DNA from: Camarhynchus parvulus
Taxonomy: Eukaryota; Chordata; Aves; Passeriformes; Thraupidae
Direction of reading: 5' to 3'
Assembly (NCBI RefSeq): GCF_901933205.1
Contig: NC_044601.1
Span: 35,130,352-35,194,351 of the forward strand
DNA: 64,000 bases
How positions within the stretch are numbered: position 1 is the stretch's first letter; each line of letters begins with the position of its first letter. The notes under the pieces are model-generated. The model made no database searches. It was not told the DNA's origin and was given only the letters and a program-made list of their open reading frames with translations. Both the position numbers and the translations under genes were made by a program. Positions 11,883 to 23,826 of the stretch are shown piece after piece.

Positions 11883-12631
11883 TATTATTTCTTGTACTTT
11901 AATGGATCAAGCTATAGGAATAAATGCCACCTCCACAGAACATGCAAGTACCAATCACAGCAAAGAGAACTGACCTTCTTATAGTGACTTTTAAGCTCTT
12001 ACAATCTCAGGATGTGAGTATGATTTTCTATGTGTATAGATAGGCAGTGAATAAATTTTACATTTGCTTGGCTCAGTGATAAACAAAATCACAGAACATA
12101 AATTTAAATGAAGTAATGTAAAAGACTGTTCATTTGTATAATAGGAGATAAACTGAGATGCCATATTTCTAAAATTTTAAACATTTTTTAATACTTATTT
12201 CAAATAAATGTAATAATTTTTTGTTTGTTTACTTGTAACTTACCTGTCTGTGGTAAAAAATGTTTAATTTTTATCCTTTGTTGATGGAGAAGATTTGCAT
12301 ACCATAAAAATATTTATGTCAATAAAGCACAAGGTGTTTTATAATTTGAAAATGTCAAATCTTTTAAAAAATATTTTGTCCCAGAATGAGAACTACAGAA
12401 GCAGTCAGTAGCAGATCATACTTCCCCTCTCACATGTGAGAAAATAAAAATGATGAATTTACAGTAAGAATGCCAAAAGAAAAATGTCCCAGTGTATTTG
12501 TAAATTAAAGAGCAACCATTTAGATGAATCATATTCCTCTCAATTTGAAGCACCTTAAAGAAAGAAAAGCCTAGTCACAAACATAGAAATCTCCTTTTGT
12601 CATCACGTTATAAAAAGTATATAAAAAGTTT
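11883..12631. other. Unique AT-rich DNA, no gene seen
   Basis: No repeat or gene recognised. Confidence 0.55.
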
Positions 12632-13060
12632 AGAGGGCATCCAAAGGAATGCTGCGAAGATGGTGAAAGATGGAGGGAAAGCCATACATCAGGTGATCGA
12701 GGTCACTCGGTCTGTTCAGCCCAGAGGAGACTGAGGACAGACCTCACTGCAGTTACAATTCCCTCATGAGGGGAAGAGGAGGGTCAGGCACTGATCTCTT
12801 CTCTGTGGTGACCATGACAGGACTCAACGGAATGGCCTGAAGTCGTACCAGGGAGGTTTAGCTCGAATATTAGAAAAACGTTCTTCCCAGAGAGTGGTTG
12901 GGCGCAGGAACAGGATCCTCAGGCTCTTCACAACACCAGCCAGACAGAGTTCAAGAAGAGTTTGGATAGCACTCTGTCCAAAGACATGTGATGTGATTCT
13001 TGTTATTGTCCAGTGCAGGGCCAGGACATAATTTGGTGAACCCTGTAGGTCCATTCCAGC
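12632..13060 (+). mobile_element. CR1-type LINE fragment of a different subfamily
   Basis: The order of words (GGGCATCCAAAGGAATG, CAGACCTCACTGCAGTTACA, TCTTCTCTGTGGTGACCATG, GACAGGACTCAACGGAATGG, GGGAGGTTTAGCTCGAATAT, then GTAGGTCCATTCCAGC near the end) follows the CR1 3' region. The wording differs from the other copies here and the end lacks the ATTCTATG tail, suggesting another CR1 subfamily. It keeps CpG-rich spots such as CTCGAATATTAG and AACGTTCTTCCC, so it may be less decayed than its neighbours. It is noncoding. Confidence 0.8.
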
Positions 13061-14312
13061 AATCCACAAGCTATGGGTCACTGGGCCAAAAGATTTCTCT
13101 ATATTGTGTTGTTTCTCCCACTAGCATCTTTCTCTTTATCATCATTTTTGTTGGCTACATTTTCTGAAATTTTTTACTATTGTGACACTAACAGTTTTGT
13201 TAAGATACCACAAAGAACATTAATACAGAACTAGGACAGATAGAAAATTTTACAGAAAGCTGTATTATGCCAAATACAGAATGGAAACAAAAGATGGATA
13301 TGAAACAGAAAATATAGAGAATCATAAATATTCAAGAAGCTGTAAAAACCTCTGGAGCTTTCAGAAACTCTTATGCTTCTGAATTTGCCTTTTTGGCTTT
13401 GGGTTTGGGGTTGTCATTTGTTTGTTTTATTTCCAGCTCAAAACAAAACAAAAACAAAAAACAACAACAACAAAAAATCTAAATTAGGAAAAAGTGAAGA
13501 TCTTAAGGTAAAATCACTGAACTTTAGCTCACAAAGAGATCAGTTCTCTGTTTGCAGCAACACTTTAACAGTAATCATTGGGTTTATGTGACTTTCTTTA
13601 CAATCAAGCTTCACATAAGCATTCAGTTGGCTATGTTGCTTCCCATATTTACAATTCAATAGACACTTTTATTCTTCCTTGCATATACAAACACCCTGGC
13701 ATTTGAATCTACCCATGAATCTACCCATGAATACAGAAAATCTGTGCTTCAATAGGATTCAGCAAATTCCTCTCATCTTTTTTGCATATATCATACATCT
13801 AAAATTGTGTGATTGTTCTTACCTAAAAGTTCAAAAGTTTAGGTGTTCAAAATGAATAAATTTAGATTTAGAAAAAATCATTTCATTCATGCCTTCACTA
13901 TCCTTCATCTTGACATGGCAATTTCCTATTAATAATTACATCCATCTTACTGATTCAGCTCATAACTAGTTTGCTAAAGTAATATTCATAGTCTTTACCA
14001 TGTCTAATTCTTTGCTTGAAACTCTCAGGCATTTATCAAATTGCATGACTGGACTTGCAGCTGCTGTAGCCTAGCTCTTTCCCAGTCATGTCAATAGAAA
14101 AAATTCAATATATAACTGCAAAGAATCTTGTCCTTGATCATGTTATCTCTTTTAACCTACCTCCACCTGTCCACTTCTGACCACATCTACATTTTCAGCT
14201 GCCTCACAATATTGTCTCCTCATACTAATACGTTTTTAATCTGATCCCCTTTTATTCTCAGAAGCCTCCTACTGTTGGTATTTTGATTTTCTTGAAAATT
14301 CATACCACATGA
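13061..14312. other. Unique DNA with an A-rich CAAA run
   Basis: No gene seen. An A-rich run built from CAAAACAAA and CAACAACAA units lies at about 13,438-13,478, and a 14-base unit (AATCTACCCATGAA type) is duplicated in tandem near 13,708-13,734. Confidence 0.55.
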
Positions 14313-14524
14313 AAACACCTGAATGAAGCTCCATCTTAAGAGGTAGGTGACAAAGCATTGGGTCAGATGGCCCAGAGAGATTCTGAAGCCTCCTTCTCTG
14401 TAATACTCAAAAGCCATCTGACCGCAGCCTGTGCAATCTGCTCTAGTGAACCTGCTATATCAGGGGCCTGCACTATGTGATCCTTAGAGGTGCCTTCCAA
14501 TGCAAACATCCTGTGATTCTGTGA
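14313..14524 (+). mobile_element. CR1 LINE 3' end fragment
   Basis: AAGCTCCATCTTAAGAGGTA, CTGTGCAATCTGCTCTAGTG, ATCCTTAGAGGTGCCTTCCA and CCTGTGATTCTGTGA match the CR1 3' untranslated end and tail in the plus orientation. Only the last 200 bp or so remain. Confidence 0.8.
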
Positions 14525-17500
14525 AAAGATATAAAAAGAGAAGAAAGAAAATTAAGGTTCAGAAAGATTAGGGAGCAGTAATTCCTGGAAGACCTGGAGA
14601 ATTAGTACAAAGAAACGCGGAAAGTTTGTTCTCAGAGAGAAAACTGCATGTGCTGATTAGACAGAAGAATCTCTGTAGTCAGGAAGTACCTATGGAAAAA
14701 GTAATGGCTGATGCATCCTTAAATGAGAAAGGAATAAGTTACAAACTGAGAAGAAGGGTGCAGAAAAGAAATCCTATTAAACAGCAAGCCATATCCAAAT
14801 GATTAGAACCAACAATTAGATTATAATGCTTTGTAAATTATCTGGCATTGAAAAATGATAGGAGAGAGATGGAAGAGATTCTTGACATTCAGCACATTCA
14901 CCTTACAACTCTATGTTGATGAAGACTTTAGTTAGAATTACACTAAAGATTTATATGGCTGAAATTTCATTTGACACATACTTTCACATTTTGGAAGGTG
15001 ACCTACTAACAACTGCTGTCTATGTAAGATTTTCTGAACACCTGCTAAATGTTCTGACAACAGTTAAATATAATACCTTAATTAGAGAGGATATCATAGA
15101 ATAAAATCATTACAAAATCAGTTTTAATGATTTAAATCCAAAATATTAATGTGCACATTGCTAATCAGTAACAATTTGATGTTGAAAATTAAATTATTCT
15201 CTCATAAATTAATTGAAAAATTACAAAAGGCCTCATTCTTTTTTATTTGGAAGATGAAGACTATTTACTATACCAAAGGAAAAATAAAGGAAAAAGCAAA
15301 AACAAAATATCTTTGTTTAAATTTCAATAGCTTGCCAATAAAAACCTGGCTTCATTTCAATAAGAATTGCAAGTAATAAGTGTTGGGTAATTCTAAAAGT
15401 TTTTAATGCCCATGATCCAAAATACTTTATTTTAAATTTTAGATGATTAATACGATGAAAACTGTACTGAAAATCTGGAAATTCAAACACATTTGGTATA
15501 TTTCTGGCCAAATGTAACATGTTTTTTTAATCAGATGACCAGTCTTCAGCTGTAAGAAAGTGCTTTTTTCCTCATTTCATAAGATTTGGTGTATACTGCG
15601 CTCTTGTAGGGTTTCAGAACCACAAAAACCTATTTTCTCCCTCTTGTCCTCCTCCCCCTAAATCACGCTAGACTCTGTCTTTTCTTCTGATATAAGATGA
15701 ACTTAATTGTCATGTGATTCCACAATTATCTTTCCCATTTATTCTATCCTACAACTGAACAATATTATCATAAAAATCCCAATTATTTTATTCTCTGGAG
15801 AATAGTTTTTGCTGCTTTAGTGAAGATAAACCCCACTTCTGGTCAAATATTCACTTTTATGTTTTTGAGGAGAGAAGCAAAGGAGCAATTCTTGATCGCA
15901 GAGAAGAATTGTTTTGGGTCTTGTAGTTGCACAAATAGATACAAGCCACATAATTTGACTTCAAGCTTTTAATGTATACAGTGTTTCTGTAATTGATTGT
16001 CTTCGTGTCCCATAGCAATGCCATAAAGTAAACTAAAGGAACTCTCCCTTCAGATCAATTCTCTGGTCATTTAGATATTATCTTACAGGTCGCCACTGCA
16101 GAGTAGAGCAAGACAAGGAATCTGACTCCTCATTTCCTATTTTTAATAGGAATTCAACAATTCTTTCATTTCACATCAAGGATTGTCTCTAGAAATGTAA
16201 AAATTTTTGTTTAAAGATTTGGCTCACTGTCTCTTGAGATGGAATAGAATTTCCTTTATTGTAAAATTATAATATTTATTGGTAAGTTTTTTTTTGCTTT
16301 TTGCAGTTTTGTTATTGGTTTGAGGGTTTTTTGTTAATTTATGGTTACACAAAACAAAACAAAGGTTTTAAGCTTTTCTTAGTGTTTTGCTTAATTTCCT
16401 TTCTGCATGCTGCTAAAGAATAGTGTATGTGGCAGGTTTACACATCAGTAATATTATACAAAACGCTGAAGCAGATGCAAGACATGGATTGAGGAATGAG
16501 AACCTGTGGAACTACCTAGTTCTTTTGAATACATAAAGAACTGGATTGCTTTGCACCAACTCCTTATGTTACTGTTTGCCTTTGCAGAGTTACAGGCACT
16601 CACAGTTCTTACTGTTTCAATATTAACAAATTCTCTCATTCAGAATATAGCCACCTTGAAACTTATAAGGCAGCATGAGAGAAGAGAATGTTCTAGAGAA
16701 AAAAAAAAAAAAAAACAAAAAATCAAAACATTTTACATCATAAACACAACTCCAAAATGGAAAAGTTCTTGGCAGAAACAGGATAAAACTACACCAATAT
16801 TCCACAAATAAAATACAATAGCTCTTGAAAAGATCTACACATATTATTTTTCGCATTAGAGTGACCTATTCCCTGACCTATGACTCTGTTTCATTCTGAA
16901 AATAATGAGGAAGTCTTAACTCATAAAAATAAAATGTCCTTTAAGCCCCAAGGTACTAGGATTTGTTTCCTATTTGGAACATATCTGGATTTTTTCTTTC
17001 AAATCTGCTTGAAGGGAACAAAAAGTACTCTTTTCCACTGAAAAACAGTAAAAAGAATATAGGAATGCATAGTACATGCCAACTCATTTTTGCTGAACAT
17101 TCAGCTAACTTTCAAAAAATGTGTATTATATGAAAAGTCTTTTTGCTCCTTCTCTCCCTTGCATTTTTTTAGATTTTTTTAGATTAGACTTTTTAAAAAT
17201 AATTTTAAAAAATCAATATCTCAATCAATCTCTCTCTAAAATGTGGTTAAAACTCAGTTTTACTTTGTTTAGTGGTAGTGGTCTCCAGTTGCTGCATGAA
17301 GGGGTCAACAATGGTGCTCATGAATACAAACAGCATGAAAGATATTGCTTAGACAGGAAAGCTTTTAGGATGTATGAATCAAAAAAATAAGAACAATATA
17401 ACAGTCTGCATTTTGAAGGTTCTTGTGTTTTACAGCTAAATTCATGTCCACATTGCACAAAGCATGGGCTTAGCCATGCAAGCCATGGCTGTCATGTACC

Positions 17501-19836
17501 AGTCAAATGATCTACACATTATCTTTATTTTATTACTGCCAGCCTGATCTTTTCAAGGTCACTTCAAAGGGCTTAAAGAGTAGTGGCAACAGTCAAAGAT
17601 TAAGTTGAATTTACTCACATACCTATTATCTTCATTCTTCACTCCAGTGTTTTAGAGAACCACTTCACAGTGAGAAGAATTATGGCAATAATGTCTTCTC
17701 TAAACACAGAAGAAGCCTTTGCCTTTGTAATACAGTATAGATTGGTCAGCATGTAAAACAGACATTTTTAGCAAGTTTCTAGTTTAATTAGAAACCAGTG
17801 TTCTGTATTTCACACAGAATTTCTTGTATTCTGTTCCAAGACACTAAACACAGCAAATGCATCAAGGATTCTGCCCTATTATGGAAATAGTGTGTGTATA
17901 TACCTATATATCCAATGTAACTGCATAAATGTGCAGTTAGTCTATTCAATTATTTATGGATATTGCACTGTTGTTCTTTAACAGCTTTACATGAATGCAA
18001 TGAGTTCTTCCAAACAAATGCATGGTCAGTTGCCACACTAGAATTCCCTAACATCCAGTAGATAGCTTGTTTAGAACTGGAAATACTGTCCAGCTGTAGA
18101 AAAAATAAAATTAAATTCTTTGTAAACGATCAGGATACAAGCACCAACAGAAAATTTCTTAGAATAAGAGACAGCCCATACCTTGTCTCATGTTGAGAGC
18201 CTCATGTCGAGAAAGTAAAAGTTCAGAGCTGTCCAAAAAGGCTCTATTTTAATATTTGCTCTTTTCCTCCTGAATTGCTTATGTTATTTGGAGAAGACAG
18301 TAAATTGAGTAAATTGTTATCTGGCCTTACCAATCACTTATGTTCTACTAATAGGTATGCTTACCTTATTTCTCTATCTGTAATCCTGGCTTTCAATACA
18401 GTATCAGCATTTCTTGCAGCATGTTGTACCATAGAAGAAAATGTGTGAAACTTTTTAGAGACAGAAATGAAATCAAAAGAAATGTTTAGTTGCCTACTAG
18501 TTGAAAGAGTCCTATTCTTGCCATCTCACTGAAACCCCTTTCATATATATGGTAGATAAAAATGTTCCTTAGCTACTGCAGAAATGCTTTAACTAGTCTT
18601 CTGCTGCCACTCCTGTCTCTCTGACATATAAAATACAGGAGAGAGCAAGGAATGTTTTACATTTTGAGGAAAACATTTTTATAGTCCGTTTAGTCAGTTG
18701 ATGTGATAGTTGGACAACCTGGACAAAGGTTAAGGGCTAGAGAACAATCTGTGCATGAATCTTTCTTCCAAATATATTTATTTTTCATTCAAACAGGAGA
18801 TTGGATATTGCAACACTGAATTGAAAAGTCTACAGTTCATTTCACCTGAAATCAGTTAACTTAGAGATTTTTAATGGCAGCATAAGAAGGCAGACTTTCC
18901 CTATTAGGATGAAATCTAGATCTGAAAATGAGCTTTCAGTTACAGCAGACTCAGCATCATGGACTGAGAAGAGATAAGCTAAGAAGTTTGAAGTAAATTG
19001 ATGAAAATGTGGAAATGAAGAATCCAATATTTTAAGAACTCAAATGAATCTATGTACACCTGTGTCTGACCCAGATGATAAATTTAGTCCTGAACCATCA
19101 AATTCTTTGCATCCAGATTATAGTTAAAATCACACTGGTTTCCAGCTTGGATGAAACTGCGTATCCTACATCTAAATTAAGTCCTTCCGCATAAGAGATT
19201 AGGAAAAAAATTACTTCTGTGAAATAATCCAATGTGATAAAATCTTTAATTTTGCTTGTGCTCAAGTATTATTAGACTATCAAAAAGTTCTACAGCAAGT
19301 TGTAATAATTTACCTCAGTATTTGAAGAGAAGTGTATTCTGCATATTTATGCTTTGAACCTTGTAAAAATGTGTGAAGAAATGAAAACTAATTGAAAACT
19401 GAATTTTTGAACCTGATATATATTTTTTTTCCAGTAGACAATATAATGAAGAGAGTGTAGGCCATTTTTTTCTTTAAAATTCAGTGTTTATCTGTTTTCA
19501 TGACAAGTGAATCAGAAATCAATAGATGGTATTCCTAAGATTCAGTAAATATTAAGGAGAGTGTTTCACTTAAATAGTTTATTCATACAAATGGACAAAC
19601 CACGATGAAATAAGTATAGAATTTTAAAATGCTGTATTTGTTTGATTTTTTTCTGTGATGAAACATTTTGCTTTTGAATTTTTGTGATTTTGAAAACCAA
19701 ATTATAAGAACAAAAAATAACCACAAGTATTGATACTTTTTTTTATTCTATTGGCACACCTACTGTAAATTTATCAACTAAGTTTCATTTATGAAACCTA
19801 TATCATCATGTACTTGAGAAAGACCACAGCCCTGGC
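14525..19836. other. Long unique AT-rich stretch, no gene seen
   Basis: No recognised transposon or gene across 5.3 kb. Minor features are A-runs near 16,701 and a 70-bp segment at 18,236-18,306 with a relative at 23,552-23,622, listed separately. Confidence 0.5.
18236..18306 (+). repeat. Dispersed repeat, copy 1 (relative at 23,552)
   Basis: The words TATTTTAATATTTGCTCTTT and ATGTTATTTGGAGAAGACAG followed by TAAATTGAG occur here and again at 23,552-23,622 in the same orientation, with the middle diverged. It may be an unnamed old interspersed element or a local duplication. Confidence 0.75.
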
Positions 19837-19903
19837 AGAAGGGAGGAAGGAAGGGAGGGAGGGAAGGGAGGGAGGGAGGGAAGGGAGGGAGGGAGAGGGA
19901 GGG

Positions 19904-19978
<75 letters not shown>

Positions 19979-19989
19979 AAAAAAGAAAG

Positions 19990-20027
<38 letters not shown>

Positions 20028-20031
20028 AAAG

Positions 20032-20066
<35 letters not shown>

Positions 20067-20101
20067 AAGAAAGGAAGAAAGAAAGAAAGAAAAAAAAAAA
20101 G

Positions 20102-20160
<59 letters not shown>

Positions 20161-20398
20161 AAAAAAAGAAGAAAAAAAAAAAAAAAGAAAAAAAAAAAAA
20201 AAAAAGAAAGAAAAAAAAAAAGAAGAAAAAAAAAAAAAAAAAGAAAAAGAAAGAAAAAAAAAAGAAAAAAAAAAAAAAGAAAGAAAGAAAGAAGAAAAAA
20301 AAAAAAAAAAAAAAAAGAAAGAAAAAAGAAAGAAAGAAAGGAAAAAAGAAAGAAAGAAAAAAAAGAAAAAAGAAAAAAAAAGAAAAAAAAAAAAAAAG

Positions 20399-20435
<37 letters not shown>

Positions 20436-20654
20436 AAAAAGAAAGAAAGAAAAAAAAAGAAAGAAAGAAAAAAAAAAAAAGAAAAAAAAAGAAAAAAAAA
20501 AAAAAAAAAAAAAAGGAAGGAAGGAAGGAAGGAAGGAAGGAAGGAAGGAAGGAAGGAAGGAAGGAAGGAAGGAAGGAAGGAAGGAAGGAAGGAAGGAAGG
20601 AAGGAAGGAAGGAAGGAAGGAAGGAAGGAAGGAAGGAAGGAAGGAAGGAAGGAA
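19837..20654 (+). repeat. 818-base homopurine tract: G-rich head, A-runs, GGAA tail
   Basis: All bases from 19,837 to 20,654 are A or G on the plus strand. Three zones are visible. A GGGAGGG-rich head (19,840-19,905) has several closely spaced G3 runs that could form a G-quadruplex. An A-dominated middle includes one uninterrupted run of about 70 A and many GAAA-type units. The tail (20,515-20,654) is 35 perfect GGAA units. Mirror symmetry and strand purity make triplex (H-DNA) formation plausible. The lysine-rich and phenylalanine-rich frames on the two strands are artefacts. Array length is liable to assembly error. Confidence 0.96.
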
Positions 20655-22156
20655 TGGCTCTGTAATGCTAGCCTATATGACATCTGGAATGAATTTTTTT
20701 TCTCATGAACATTAGTAGTGCTAATAAACAGTCATGATTGTTTCAAAATAAATAGGAATTTTCAGCAGAAGGTGGTCTGTAACTTATCAATGCAACTCAG
20801 GGAAACAAGGAATAGAGAGGGCAAAGGAAAAGAAAGAGTAAAACAATTAAAATATACAAGGCCCATAGGAACTTACTGTTCAAAACAACCAGAAGAAAAA
20901 GGTAAGAAAAACATTTTTATACACCAAAATAAGGAACCAGAAGTCTAAACCAATTTATACACCAGATCAACTTTATAGGTTGTTTGTTGTGTTGTTGTTT
21001 TTTCTCTTTTTCTTTCTCTGTCCTAGAGAAATCAGGTAAATATGTCTTTCTTTCCCTTAGCTTTAAACAATTTTTCTTTATTGTCACAAACTTAAAATGC
21101 TTGCTGATTTACCTGGTGGTTTGGACTCCTTCTTATTTATTTACTGGTATAAAGTAGTGTAAACATCAGATTAAGTGGTGTGTTGACCTTGATTATCCAC
21201 CAGGTGCCCAGGAACCCACTCTGTCACTCCATTTCTTCACTGAACAGGTGAGATAAAATATAATGTATATCTCAGGAGTCAAGTTAGAAACAAAAAGCTC
21301 TTTCAGCATTTACTAACATAGGCAAAACCAGACTTGATTAGAAGGAATTAATTTATTATCAATTCAATTGAATCCAAATATTATAATGAAAAATAAAACA
21401 AAATCTTTAAAAAAAATTCTGCTCACCACACCCCTTGCTTTCTCCTAGACTCTACTTTAATAAGGAGTTATTTTCCTCTCCCTTAGATTGGAACAGAGAG
21501 ATGGGAAATTGACTCTAAAAGTGACTAAAAAGACTAAAAATGTTTAGGCTTGAGAAGTGGAAATATGTGTTTTGGTGCAGTTTTTGTATCTATTTAATTT
21601 ACATATGATTTGTATATAATGGCATTTCCCTAGCTCTATGTTACCTGGAACTTCCACACAATATATCTTTAATTTATAGAAAAGGATTATTTACTGTGAA
21701 GTAATGTGTATAAACTAAAGACTTCCAGTAAACCTTTTTTGTTGTTGTTTTTAAGAATTACATTAAAATCTATATAATGCAGTATATTACATTAAAATAT
21801 ATATCATATATAAAGAATTACATTAAAATCTATAGAATTACATTAAAATCTATAGAATGCAGTATATTACATTAACATCCATATAATACATACTTTTTGA
21901 AAAGTTGTTAAAATATGTTTTAGAATCTACATTTTTGGTATGACTCTATATTTCACAGGAACTTCCCATATAAAAATTGATAATACATTCACTTCAGGGA
22001 TATTGCATAACACAGTTACTTTATCTCTTTACTATTGAAATGTAAAAAAAAAAAAAAAAAGTATACCAACTCACTTAAATATGGACAATATAGCTTTCAT
22101 AAACATTTCCAAACTGAGTTTTAGTTCCTTGGAGTACTTCAAGAATAGAAAAGTAT
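20655..22156. other. Unique DNA with a small local tandem duplication
   Basis: No gene seen. A pyrimidine-rich run at 20,999-21,024 ends in TAG and is followed nine bases later by CAGGTAAAT. The tandem duplication at 21,753-21,890 is listed separately. Confidence 0.5.
21753..21890 (+). repeat. Local tandem duplication built on ATTACATTAAAATC
   Basis: AAGAATTACATTAAAATCTA occurs at 21,753 and 21,813. A shorter third copy (AGAATTACATTAAAATC) follows, and the accompanying word AATGCAGTATATTACATTAA appears in the first and last copies. This fits stepwise slippage in AT-rich DNA. Confidence 0.85.
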
Positions 22157-23050
22157 CATAGAATGGTTCATGTTGAAAGAGACCTTAGAGATAATTTTGT
22201 CCAAACCCCCACCATGAGCTAAGAAACCTTCCACTAGACCAGCTACCTCATAGCCCAGTATAACCTAGCTTTGAGCACTTACAGGGATGGGGCATCCATA
22301 GCTTCTCAGAGCAACCTATTCCTGAGTTCACCACCTTCACAGTATAGAATTTCTTCCTAATATCTAATCCAAACCTGTGCTTCTTCTGTTTCAAACCAAT
22401 GTCCTTTGTTTTGTAATTTCTTGCCTTTGTGAAAAGTCCCTGCAGCTCTCCTGTAGAGCCCTACTAGGTACTAGGAGGCTGCTGAACCCTCTTCCAACAG
22501 CCTACTCTCCTTTAGGATGAACAACACTAACTCTCTCAGCCTGTCTTCATAGCAGAGGTGCTCCAGCCCTCTGATCATTTTCGTGGCCCTCCTTTGGACT
22601 CACTTCAGGGAGCCCATGTCATTGTTATGTTGGTAGCGCTAGCACTGGGTGCAGTTTCCCAGGTGGGGATTCACCAGAGCAGAGTAGAGAGGGAAAATTG
22701 CTTCCCTCGACCTGCTGGAAATGCTGATTTTAAACACAGATCAAGATGTAGTTGGATTTCTGGGCTGAAAGCACAAATTGACAAGCCATGTTGAGCTTTT
22801 GGTGTGCCAACCTTTGGGTGTGCCAAAGATATTCTTCCCAACGTTCCTCTCAATCCATTCTCCACCCAGCCCATATTTCTGCATGGAGATGCCCAGACCC
22901 AGATGCAGGACCTTGCACTAGCCTTGTTAACCTTCATGAGGTTTGTATGGAACCACCTCTCAAGCCTGTTAAGGTCCCTCTGGAAGGCATCCTTTTTCTC
23001 CAGCATGTCAATTGCACCACACAGCTTGCTGATAGTGTGCCCATCACACA
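22157..23050 (-). mobile_element. Long CR1 LINE 3' fragment, minus strand
   Basis: The plus-strand left edge ATCATAGAATGGTTCATGTT is the inverted CR1 tail. It is followed by the inverted 3' region (AATTTCTTCCTAATATCTAA, GAGGTGCTCCAGCCCTCTGA, TTCGTGGCCCTCCTTTGGAC) and then ORF2-side words (TTCATGAGGTTTGTATGG, CTCAAGCCTGTTAAGGTCCC, TCTGGAAGGCATCC). This is one of the longer CR1 copies in the window. Frames of 78-126 codons inside it on both strands are broken or chance, and no functional protein is implied. Confidence 0.9.
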
Positions 23051-23551
23051 TTTCAATTTTTTTTTGGTGCCTTATTAGGAAAATAATGAATCACTAAGTT
23101 TGGGCCTGAATAATTGTATTCTCTGCATCTCTTTCCTATGTAAAGTTATGTTTATCTTAATATAAAACAAGACAAAAATGAGGCTAGTTTCTTTTATTTT
23201 ATGATGGGAAAGTTATTATATGGTTTGTTTTAACAGACAGTGATAAAGTGATAGGATTAAATATATTCTGAGTTAGTACTGTAACTTTTAACTGTGACTT
23301 TGAAAAATAAAATGTATTCTGAAAAGAGATAGAGATGTTTAGACAGAATTCAGTGCAAGTTTCTGGTAACACTTCTTAGGTAATTAAAATTAATACCATT
23401 TATCTCAAGCTATTCACAAAGTGACCAACAAGCATGTATGTTGAAAATGCCTGAGTTCATAAAAGAAAGGAAGAAAATAATACTCAGTCCACCTCAACTC
23501 CTACTATAAAGTTTACTTAGAAGGTGAAGGTGAAGTTTAGATTTTTACAGA

Positions 23552-23622
23552 AAGGCTTTATTTTAATATTTGCTCTTTTTCTCTTACATTTTTCATGTTA
23601 TTTGGAGAAGACAGTAAATTGA
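23552..23622 (+). repeat. Dispersed repeat, copy 2 (relative at 18,236)
   Basis: It matches 18,236-18,306 at both ends (TATTTTAATATTTGCTCTTT and ATGTTATTTGGAGAAGACAG plus TAAATTGAG), with a diverged centre of about 17 bases. Homology fades on both sides. Confidence 0.75.
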
Positions 23623-23732
23623 GATGCCTGCTAGGAAAATTATCCAGACAAATTTTCTTATCACAGAGTCAATCTTAAGTTGGTCATGATTTTTACTAAA
23701 TCACTGCACAATTCAATTGGTAGCTGCAATTA

Positions 23733-23826
23733 TAGAAGCATGCTTTGGAAGGGGCTTTTAAAGGTCATCTAAACAAACAATCCAGCAAATGAGCACAGAT
23801 ACCTTCAACTAAATCAGGTTAAAAGT
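23733..23826 (-). mobile_element. CR1 LINE 3' end fragment, minus strand
   Basis: TTTGGAAGGGGCTTTTAAAG, GTCATCTAAACAAACAATCC and ACCTTCAACTAAATCAGGTT follow the inverted CR1 3' end. Only about 95 bp are recognisable. Confidence 0.7.

Noticed and set aside
19778..20683. 301-codon phenylalanine-rich and 285-codon lysine-rich frames
   Set aside because: They are translations of a pure purine array on either strand and encode only repeat residues.
22558..23097. Overlapping frames of 78-126 codons on both strands
   Set aside because: All fall within a minus-strand CR1 copy and are broken or in the wrong direction.
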